From NCBI GenBank assembly GCA_937871605.1, contig CALMRM010000209.1:8932-27021 (forward strand): a stretch of 18,090 bases of DNA, written 5' to 3'. This document shows positions 7,138 to 13,302 of this stretch, in pieces. The notes beneath the pieces are model-generated. The model made no database searches, was not told where the DNA came from, and saw nothing but the letters and a program-made list of their open reading frames with translations. Position numbers and translations under genes: made by a program. This DNA is from an uncultured Terriglobus sp. (GTDB lineage Bacteria; Acidobacteriota; Terriglobia; Terriglobales; Acidobacteriaceae). How positions within the stretch are numbered: position 1 is the first letter of the stretch; the number at the start of each line of letters is the position of its first letter.

Positions 7138-7434
7138 CCACCTAGTGTAATCGCGTATGCGTTTGCACTAGCCACGTGGCAGGGGCGACTCCCGACGCTC
7201 TTCTGCTGCAACGGGCTTGTTTTCGTGCACAAAACAGGCTCCAGGAAGCGCAAAAGCCCGCCTGCAAGCAGCACAGTTGCGGCAGACACACGGGAAAGTG
7301 CATCCTCCAAACGCGTATTCAGGCCCTTATCGAGGCCTAAAAGCAACTTCCAGCGAAGAATATGGACCTTCGAGGGCGAAGGGTGAGTTTCTGTCCAGGT
7401 AAGCGTCGCCCGTGGCCGGAAGGGCGAGCCGTAC
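7138..7434. other. Intergenic region between kinase and ZIP genes
   Basis: Both flanking genes run leftwards. Next to the kinase stop is a small hairpin (TCGCCC 7406-7411, GGGCGA 7422-7427) that might weakly end its transcript. A second palindrome, TGTTTT-n7-AAAACA (7218-7236), lies about 80 nt upstream of the ZIP start and could be another regulatory site. The 30-bp dyad is at the left end. Open frames crossing the interval have no start signal or family features, so I call no gene. Confidence 0.5.
7142..7171. promoter_or_regulatory. 30-bp operator-like dyad over the ZIP gene promoter
   Basis: The left half (CTAGTGTAATCGCGT) and the reverse complement of the right half (CTAGTGCAAACGCAT) agree at 12 of 15 positions. 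The dyad covers TACACT (7149-7144 on the minus strand), the presumed -10, and ends 4 nt before GTG 7137. Occupancy by a repressor would block transcription. For a metal importer a Zur, Fur or MntR-type repressor is a reasonable guess, but the sequence is not a classical box of any of these. Confidence 0.5.
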
Positions 7435-8865
7435 CTACCCGCCAGCCACGGGCAGCGGCAGCACCAGTTCGACCAGGCAGCCGCTCGCGTCCGTCCGGTT
7501 GCGCAGTTGCAGCGAGCCGCCATGTTGGGTGGCGATTTGCGGGCTGAGCGTCAGGCCAATGCCGCTGCCGTCTGGCTTGGTTGTGTAGAACGGCACAAAT
7601 ACATTGGCGGGGTTGGCCAGGCCCGGGCCGTTGTCTGTGATGTGCAGGATGACTCCGGCACCCCCGGTCTGCCAGACTATGCTCACATGTGGCATTGCGT
7701 TTTGCAGGTCCGGGTCGGCGGCCGCCTCTGCCGCATTCTTTAGCAGATTGATGAGCAGTTGCTGCAGCTGGTCGGGGTCCGCCAGTAGCTCCACCTCGGG
7801 CGAGGGCCGCATCGAGATGGGAACCCGCCGTTCCAGCAGGGCGCTGCGCTCCACCATGTCGTGCAGGCGCACGCGGCGCATCTCCGGCGCGGGCAGCCGG
7901 GAGAGCCGGCCGTAGGCGTCCAGAAAGCGGTGCAGCGAGTCTGCCCGCTCCTCAATCAGGGCCAAGCCACGCTGCAGGTCCAGCAGGTCTTGTGAGGTGT
8001 GCGCCTCCCGTTGTAGGCGATAGGGCCGGTGCCGAAGCGTGCCCGCGACGGACTTGATGGGCGTCAGCGAGTTGTTGATTTCGTGCGACAAGACGCGGAT
8101 CAGGCGCTGCCAGGCAGAGCGCTCCTCCGTGCGCAGCGCCGCGGACACATCGCTCATCACCAGCAGCGTGTGCGGCACACCGCGCAGGCGAAACGTGCTG
8201 CGCCGCACCGACCAGCGCGCCGCAAAGCCCCCAGGCAGGCCTGTGCCACGCTCCGGCGCAAGGACGCTGCCATCTGCCGCGTGCAACAGGTCGGCGATGC
8301 CAAGCTCCGCTGCGGTGTGCCCCGTCGCCTGCCAGGCCGAGAGGTGTACCGCCTGTTCTGCCGCGGCGTTCAGCAGGCGCAGCGTCCCCGCCCCATCAAA
8401 GGCAAGCACCGGCGACGGCATGGAGGTAATGACGCGGTCCGCCAGCGAGAGGGCGTCCATGGTCGCGGTGCGCTCCGCCTGCATCTCGCGGGCCAGGGTA
8501 TTGATTTCGAGTGCCAGGTCACCCAGCGCATCGCCGCGCATGGCACCCCGCGCACGAAAGCTGAAGTCGTCCACGCGCAGTGCAGCCACAATGTTCGAAA
8601 GGGTCTGCAGCGGGCGCGTGACCCGCTCCATGAAGAACGACACCAACGCCGCCCAGCACAGCAGCACACACGCAAGCACTGCGGCCACGGCAGGCCAGGA
8701 CACCTCCGCGCCGCGGCAGCCCCAGGTGAGCGCAGCCAGGCCCGGCAACGCGAACGCCCAGGCCCACACGCGCATGCCACGCTCGAACCCAAGCCGCCGG
8801 GCGGTGCGGCCCAGCGGCACGCGTTTGCGACCGCCGGAGGCGGTTCCCTCCGCCTTAGAGGCCAT
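7435..8865 (-). CDS. NtrY-like sensor histidine kinase
   Basis: This is a membrane two-component kinase of 476 residues. Two transmembrane helices (about 31-49 and 58-79) are separated by only some eight residues, so there is almost no periplasmic sensor. A HAMP linker (80-133), a PAS-like domain (about 138-240), the H-box SHEINNSLTPI with His261, the N-box NLLKNAAEA (Asn377), G1 DNGPG (411-415), the F-box FYTTK and G2 GSGIGL (433-438) follow in order. All catalytic residues are present. The signal is therefore probably sensed within the membrane or by the PAS domain. I chose ATG 8865, which overlaps the regulator stop by 11 bp and has GGAAA just upstream; an upstream in-frame ATG at 8895 would overlap by 41 bp. 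It partners the adjacent NtrC-type regulator by translational coupling. Confidence 0.9.
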   Translation of the reverse strand: MASKAEGTASGGRKRVPLGRTARRLGFERGMRVWAWAFALPGLAALTWGCRGAEVSWPAVAAVLACVLLCWAALVSFFMERVTRPLQTLSNIVAALRVDDFSFRARGAMRGDALGDLALEINTLAREMQAERTATMDALSLADRVITSMPSPVLAFDGAGTLRLLNAAAEQAVHLSAWQATGHTAAELGIADLLHAADGSVLAPERGTGLPGGFAARWSVRRSTFRLRGVPHTLLVMSDVSAALRTEERSAWQRLIRVLSHEINNSLTPIKSVAGTLRHRPYRLQREAHTSQDLLDLQRGLALIEERADSLHRFLDAYGRLSRLPAPEMRRVRLHDMVERSALLERRVPISMRPSPEVELLADPDQLQQLLINLLKNAAEAAADPDLQNAMPHVSIVWQTGGAGVILHITDNGPGLANPANVFVPFYTTKPDGSGIGLTLSPQIATQHGGSLQLRNRTDASGCLVELVLPLPVAGG

Positions 8866-10240
8866 GCTTTTCCATGCGGCGGTACAGTGCGCCACGGCTC
8901 AGGCCCAGCGCTTCCGCGGCCTGGCTCACGTTGCCGCCAGCGCGCGCCAGTGCCTTGCGCACCCGCACGGCCTCCACGCCTTCCAGGCTCAAGTCATCCA
9001 GCGAAACGCCCCTGCCTGCCCCTGCCGCCTGCAACCCCATGTCGCCCGGCGCAATCTGCTCGCCGGTCGCCATCAATGCGGCACGCTCCATGGTGTGGTC
9101 CAGTTCGCGCACGTTGCCGGGCCAGCTGTACCCGAGCAACTGCTGCAGCGCCGCAGAGCTGATGCCGTGCAGCGGACGCCGGTACCGCGCGGCATACCGC
9201 GACAGAAAGTGCGCCGCCAGCAACGGGATATCCTCGCGCCGGTCCCGCAGCGGCGGCAGCCGTATTTCAACGGTGTTCAGTCGAAAGAACAGGTCAGGGC
9301 GAAAGGTCCCCGCTGCGGCCTCCGCGTGCAGGTTGGCGTTGGTGGCGGAGAGCATGCGCACATCCACGCTGCGGGTGGTGGAAGAGCCGACGCGCTCCAA
9401 CTCGCCCGTCTCCAGCACGCGCAGCAGTTTGGCCTGCTGGCGTAGCGGGATGTTGGCGATCTCATCCAGAAACAGCGTGCCCCCGCTGGCCAGTTCAAAG
9501 CGGCCAATGCGGTCCGCTTTGGCGTCGGTAAATGCGCCACGCACGTGGCCGAACAGCTCGCTTTCAAACGTACCTTCCGGCAGGGCACCGGTGTTGACCG
9601 CAACCAGCGTTCGGCCTGCGCGATGCGATAGCCGGTGCAGCGTTTGCGCTACGACCTCTTTGCCGGTGCCGTGTTCACCGGTGATGAGCACGTTGGCGTC
9701 AGAGGGCGCGATGCGCCGCACCAGTTCGAGCACGGGCTTCATGCTGGGCGCGGTGGCAATAAAGTCCGGCGCGCCGTCGCGGCGCAGCATGCTGTTTTCC
9801 GCCTCCAGCAGCTGGGTGTGCCGCCACGCGCGGTACAGCTCCACCTGTGCCCTCACCACGGTCAGCAGGCGCGCGTTTTCCCATGGCTTCTGCACAAAAT
9901 CATTCGCGCCGCGCCGCATGGCATCCACCGCCAGGTCCACGCTGGCATACGCGGTCATGACGATGACCGGCAGACGCTCCTGCACCTGCCGAATGCTCTC
10001 GAGCAGGTGGAGACCCTCTGCGCCGCTGGTGGTGTCGCGCGTGTAGTTCAGATCGATCAGCACCGCGTCGTAGTCGCCGTGCCGCAGGCATTCGAGCACC
10101 GCCGCGGGCGAGCGCACCGACTCGGTCTGGAAGCCCTCCGGCCGCAGCAGCAGCGCCAGCGCCTCGAGAATGAACGGCTGGTCATCCGCCAGCAAGAGGC
10201 GCGGGCGCGGTGTTTGCCCGGGTTGTGCGCGTTCTGTCAC
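8855..10240 (-). CDS. NtrC-family sigma-54-dependent response regulator
   Basis: This 461-residue three-domain regulator activates RNA polymerase carrying sigma-54. The receiver (14-135) has the acidic pair Asp19/Asp20, phospho-acceptor Asp63, Thr96 and Lys118, plus a lengthened loop after Asp63 (NYTRDTTSGAEG). The AAA+ domain (about 160-385) shows Walker A GEHGTGKE (188-195), GAFTDA (235-240, where most members have GAFTGA), Walker B GGTLFLDE (253-260) and WPGNVREL (373-380). A Fis-type helix-turn-helix closes the protein (about 424-459, NVSQAAEALGLSRGALYRRM). The start is GTG 10240 with GGA 6 nt before it. The kinase gene follows with an 11-bp overlap. The likely target is a sigma-54 promoter of the neighbouring ABC export operon, which would lie beyond the window. 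I saw no convincing sigma-54 promoter inside it. Confidence 0.93.
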   Translation of the reverse strand: MTERAQPGQTPRPRLLLADDQPFILEALALLLRPEGFQTESVRSPAAVLECLRHGDYDAVLIDLNYTRDTTSGAEGLHLLESIRQVQERLPVIVMTAYASVDLAVDAMRRGANDFVQKPWENARLLTVVRAQVELYRAWRHTQLLEAENSMLRRDGAPDFIATAPSMKPVLELVRRIAPSDANVLITGEHGTGKEVVAQTLHRLSHRAGRTLVAVNTGALPEGTFESELFGHVRGAFTDAKADRIGRFELASGGTLFLDEIANIPLRQQAKLLRVLETGELERVGSSTTRSVDVRMLSATNANLHAEAAAGTFRPDLFFRLNTVEIRLPPLRDRREDIPLLAAHFLSRYAARYRRPLHGISSAALQQLLGYSWPGNVRELDHTMERAALMATGEQIAPGDMGLQAAGAGRGVSLDDLSLEGVEAVRVRKALARAGGNVSQAAEALGLSRGALYRRMEKHGL

Positions 10241-10249
10241 GGTGTGTCC

Positions 10250-10255
10250 ATCATA
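10250..10255 (-). promoter_or_regulatory. Possible -10 element of the regulator-kinase operon
   Basis: TATGAT (10255-10250 on the minus strand) matches five of six -10 consensus bases and ends 9 nt before GTG 10240. No good -35 is found at 16-18 bp. If used, the regulator pair would have its own promoter with a leader of only 2-3 nt, separate from the upstream ABC operon. Confidence 0.3.
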
Positions 10256-10339
10256 CGAAGGGTAGTTGTGCTGCTATCTCTTTCGGTGCGCATGTGTTGA
10301 CGTGTGTTGTTGGCTGCCAATCCTCGCTCCTGCACGCCT

Positions 10340-10521
10340 TGTCATCCCGCAGCGTAGCGGAGGGATCTGCATGTGTGCCCGAACGCTGATGGACGCTGGC
10401 CGAGACTACGCCGCTGAGCCGTTCGCGCAGGGCGCGAACATTGATACTCCTGTGGTCTAACCGGGGCTGCCTCGATGTGCACACTTACAAGCAGATCCCT
10501 CCGCTTCGCTACGGGATGACA
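10340..10521. repeat. REP-like element: 31-bp inverted repeats flanking 120 bp
   Basis: The left arm (10340-10370) and the right arm (10491-10521) are inverted copies differing at only two positions; both begin TGTCATCCCG and end GGAGGGATCTGC when read outside-in. Each arm is itself partly palindromic (ATCCC...GGGAT). The 120-bp centre contains a perfect 8-bp hairpin, GTTCGCGC-AGG-GCGCGAAC (10421-10439). A GTGTGC pair continues the outer stem after a small bulge. The layout resembles paired REP/BIME-type palindromes or a small MITE. No open frame inside looks real. It lies between the export operon and its regulator genes. Confidence 0.75.
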
Positions 10522-10610
10522 GGTGTTTGGAAGAGAGGAGTGCGAGTCCCACAAGGCAATCTGCGAGTTTGCAAGACAGTGTCAATGCCTTGCCGCAGCG
10601 CGTGACCTCC

Positions 10611-12551
10611 TCACTGCCTAGCAGCACCCGCAGGCTGCGCGCCATTGCGTGCCGCCTCGATCGACACATGGTTTTCCTGGAGCGTGGTGCCGATGGCGCG
10701 GTGCAGCTCCACGCGCGACTTTTGGTAGGCCGTGCGTGCCGCCACCAGGAGGCTGTCTGCCGTGGCCAGCGCCTGGCTGGCCAGCAGCGTGTCCGCGGCA
10801 GACCCAGCGCCTAGCTGCTGCTCCTTACCCATCACGTCGAAGGTCTGCGCGGCAATGTCGCGCGCCTTGGCTGCCGCACGCACGCGGGCCGCGGCCTGCG
10901 CCAGGGCGTACTGCGCGTTGCGCACCTCAATGCGGATTTGCTTGCGCTGCTGCTGCACGAGAATCTCTGCCTGACGTGTTTCCAGTTCGGAGCGGTACTG
11001 ATCGCTCTTCGCGAGGCGGTTGCGAATGGGAACCGTCACGTTGATGCCGACAAAGTAGTTAGGCGCGCTGTTGTTAAACGCGTTGGCGAGCGAGCCGCCA
11101 AAGCCGTCCGGCACGGTGGACACGACTGTAGACCCTGGGCTCGACAGGCCCGCCAGGCCAAGGCCGCCATAGGTGCCCACGAGGTTGAGTGAGGGCAGCA
11201 GGGCGTTGTTGACGGCGTCGCGGCTGATGTCGCGATTGCGAAGATTGGTGTTGCTGATCTGCAGTTCCAGCCGCCGGTCCAGCGCGTCATTGATGGCGGC
11301 ATCTACCTGCTCCGGCAGGGCGGCATCGCTGTTCACGCTGCTCAGGTCGGTGGGGCGCACCGGCATGGCTTCCAGAGTAGGGTCGTCCAGGTTCTTGGTA
11401 ATCGCGTTCTTGATGAGCAGTTCCTGAAACTGCCGCTCCGACTTGGCGATGGAGAGGTCACCTTCCGCGCGGGCCACCTCACCCTCGTCGCGGGTCACGT
11501 CGAGCGCGGGAATGGCCTGCAGCTGCAACTGGGCGCGGGCGGAGGTGAGTGTCCCGTTCGCAAAGTCCAACGAGCGCTGCTTGACCTGCTCGTCTTCAAA
11601 GGCGGCGACCAGGTCCCAGTACAGGTTGGCGGTCTGCGTGACGGTGCTGATGACCTGCAGCTCAAAGGCCTGGTCAGAAATGCGCTTGTTGTTGCGTGCA
11701 ATGCGCAGGAAGCGCAGGTTTGGGCCGAAGCCGAAGCCGGCCAACAGGGGTTGGCGCACCTGGACGTTGTATTGCGAGTTCAGCGTGGGATTGAGAAAGG
11801 TGAAGGGGCTGTTGCTGGTCTGCCGGTTGGCGTTGAACGTGAACTGCACGCTGGTGCCGGTGGAGAAGGATTGCTGGTAGCCGAAGTCGCCAGCCCAGCT
11901 GTTGTAGCGCAAGGTTGGGATGCCGTAGGTGGCGAGATTTGAGAGTGGCTCCGTGCTGTGCTGCAAGCCCACGTCGCCGGTGAGGATGGGGTCAAAGGAG
12001 CCGATGGCCGTGCCGCTGCCCAACGTGGACTGCACCAGGCCGGATGCGCCGGTGCCTGCACCACCCGCTCCACCACTGGTGCCGCCCGCTCCTGCGCCGG
12101 TTGCGCCGGAACCGAAGCCGCCCACGCCGTTGCCGCCGGGCGTGTTCTGCACCACGCCGGTGTTGACGCCGCGCGTGCTGCCGCCCGCCTCCGTGCGCAG
12201 GATGTCTGCCGCTGCAATGGGGATGTTGTAGCGCGCGATCGCGAGGTCCAGGTTGTTTTCGAGTGCGAGCGCGATGGCGTTCTGCAGCGTCAACTCCAGC
12301 ACGCCGTTCTGCACCAGCGTGTCCAGCCGGTTGCTGTTGGCCAGGTTTGCGGGCGGAACCGCGGTAGGCGTGTAGGCGTGGAACGGGTTGTGTGAGTGCG
12401 GGATATCGAGGCGCACGGCGGGCTGCGGTGTGGGTGTTTCGGCGGCGATCTGCGTGGGCGCGGCGGCCTGCGCGGAGGCTGCAACTGACGGCAGTGCCGT
12501 TGCAAGCAGGGCCATACCCGCGACGATGCGAGGGGTGTACGTGAGGTTCAT
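10611..12551 (-). CDS. TolC-family outer-membrane efflux protein with Gly-rich insert
   Basis: This 646-residue outer-membrane factor (OEP family) would form the exit duct of a tripartite exporter. Residues 1-29 are a signal peptide ending ASAQA. The first OEP helix follows at about 85-112 (LTLQNAIALALENNLDLAIA). Coiled-coil and strand segments recur in two repeats, with LDVTRDEGEVARAEGDLSIA and the second-repeat hairpin around LETRQAEILVQQQRKQIRIE. Family members are usually 420-500 residues. Much of the excess is an Ala/Gly/Ser/Thr-rich, probably disordered insertion at about 121-180. No lipobox Cys is seen at the cleavage site. ATG 12551 has AGGAG 10 nt upstream and overlaps the ATPase stop as ATGA, so translation is probably coupled. 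It is the last gene of the export operon. Confidence 0.9.
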   Translation of the reverse strand: MNLTYTPRIVAGMALLATALPSVAASAQAAAPTQIAAETPTPQPAVRLDIPHSHNPFHAYTPTAVPPANLANSNRLDTLVQNGVLELTLQNAIALALENNLDLAIARYNIPIAAADILRTEAGGSTRGVNTGVVQNTPGGNGVGGFGSGATGAGAGGTSGGAGGAGTGASGLVQSTLGSGTAIGSFDPILTGDVGLQHSTEPLSNLATYGIPTLRYNSWAGDFGYQQSFSTGTSVQFTFNANRQTSNSPFTFLNPTLNSQYNVQVRQPLLAGFGFGPNLRFLRIARNNKRISDQAFELQVISTVTQTANLYWDLVAAFEDEQVKQRSLDFANGTLTSARAQLQLQAIPALDVTRDEGEVARAEGDLSIAKSERQFQELLIKNAITKNLDDPTLEAMPVRPTDLSSVNSDAALPEQVDAAINDALDRRLELQISNTNLRNRDISRDAVNNALLPSLNLVGTYGGLGLAGLSSPGSTVVSTVPDGFGGSLANAFNNSAPNYFVGINVTVPIRNRLAKSDQYRSELETRQAEILVQQQRKQIRIEVRNAQYALAQAAARVRAAAKARDIAAQTFDVMGKEQQLGAGSAADTLLASQALATADSLLVAARTAYQKSRVELHRAIGTTLQENHVSIEAARNGAQPAGAARQ

Positions 12552-13282
12552 GCTGCGGGTGCTCCTGGCTGCGCGGCTGGTGTGTGTGGCACCACTTTGG
12601 GTGATGCTGCGGTGCGGCGATCCTGCTGAATCCAGCCGTCGCGCATGTCGATGACGCGCGTGCCGTACGCGGCGTTCGCCTCGGAGTGCGACACCTGCAG
12701 GATGGTGGTGCCTCCGTTATTAAGTGACTGGAACAGGCGCATGACCTCTGCCGCCTGCGCGGAATGCAGGTTGCCCGTGGGCTCGTCTGCCAGCAGCAGA
12801 GCGGGTGAGTGGATAACGGCGCGCGCGATGCCGACCACTTGCTGTTGCCCGCCGCTCAGCTGCGAGGGGTACAGGTCCTTCTTGCCGACGATGCCAAAGC
12901 GGTCCAGCGTGTCGGCCACCATGGCTTCGCGTTCGCTGCGCGGGAGGTTTTTGTACGAGAGTGGCAGGTCGATGTTTTCGGCGACGGTGAGGTCGTCGAG
13001 CAGATGGTAGCTCTGGAAGACCATACCGATTTTGCGGCGCGCCACGTCTGCGCGACCCTTGCGGTTGAGCGTGTGGATGGGTTCGCCGTCGAGGAAGTAC
13101 TCGCCGGTCCAGCCATCGTCGAGCATGGCCAGCAGGTTTAAGAGGCTGCTTTTGCCCGCGCCGCTGGGACCCATGACAGTGATGAACTCGCCCGGCTGGA
13201 TGGTGAGGTTGATGCGCCGCAGCACGAACAGCTGCTCATGCCCGGCCTTGTACGAACGCTCGATGTGTTTGAGTTCGATCAT
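12548..13282 (-). CDS. ABC transporter ATPase, LolD/MacB type
   Basis: This 244-residue nucleotide-binding subunit powers the neighbouring FtsX-fold permeases. It shows Walker A GPSGAGKS (38-45), Q-loop Gln90 (VFQSYHLLDDLTV), signature LSGGQ (142-146), Walker B LLLADEP with Glu167, and H-loop His199. Two differences from the common MacB/LolD pattern are visible. QQQVVGIARA replaces the usual QQQRVAIARA, and the D-loop reads GNLHS instead of GNLDS, giving His173. The final 25 residues are an Ala/Pro-rich tail. It is 20 bp downstream of the permease gene and overlaps the TolC-family gene by four bases. Transporters of this mechanism use ATP to drive movements that push substrates or lipoproteins from the periplasm outward. 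The substrate is unknown. Confidence 0.93.
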   Translation of the reverse strand: MIELKHIERSYKAGHEQLFVLRRINLTIQPGEFITVMGPSGAGKSSLLNLLAMLDDGWTGEYFLDGEPIHTLNRKGRADVARRKIGMVFQSYHLLDDLTVAENIDLPLSYKNLPRSEREAMVADTLDRFGIVGKKDLYPSQLSGGQQQVVGIARAVIHSPALLLADEPTGNLHSAQAAEVMRLFQSLNNGGTTILQVSHSEANAAYGTRVIDMRDGWIQQDRRTAASPKVVPHTPAAQPGAPAA

Positions 13283-13302
13283 GTGTTCTTTCGTGTGCTG
13301 TG

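Larger units (their letters stand above)
10241..10610. other. 370-bp intergenic region between TolC-family and regulator genes
   Basis: Most of this interval is the paired inverted-repeat element at 10340-10521. To its left lies the possible regulator promoter region. To its right, next to the TolC stop, a 7-bp inverted repeat (CAAGGCA 10552-10558, TGCCTTG 10586-10592) with a 27-nt loop may help end the export transcript. No gene is supported here on either strand. Confidence 0.55.

Noticed and set aside
6999..7523. Minus-strand frame bridging the kinase and ZIP genes, including a protein-like stretch near 7200-7370
   Set aside because: It overlaps both confident genes out of frame, its only ATG lies inside the kinase gene, and no ribosome site or family motif is present.
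8029..9445. Long plus-strand open frames antisense to the kinase and regulator
   Set aside because: High GC content removes stop codons opposite real genes. The translations are Arg/Ala/Pro-rich low-information sequence, and the minus-strand genes have complete domain sets.
10266..10669. Small open frames inside the inverted-repeat region
   Set aside because: They follow the palindromes, differ completely between strands and have no recognisable features.
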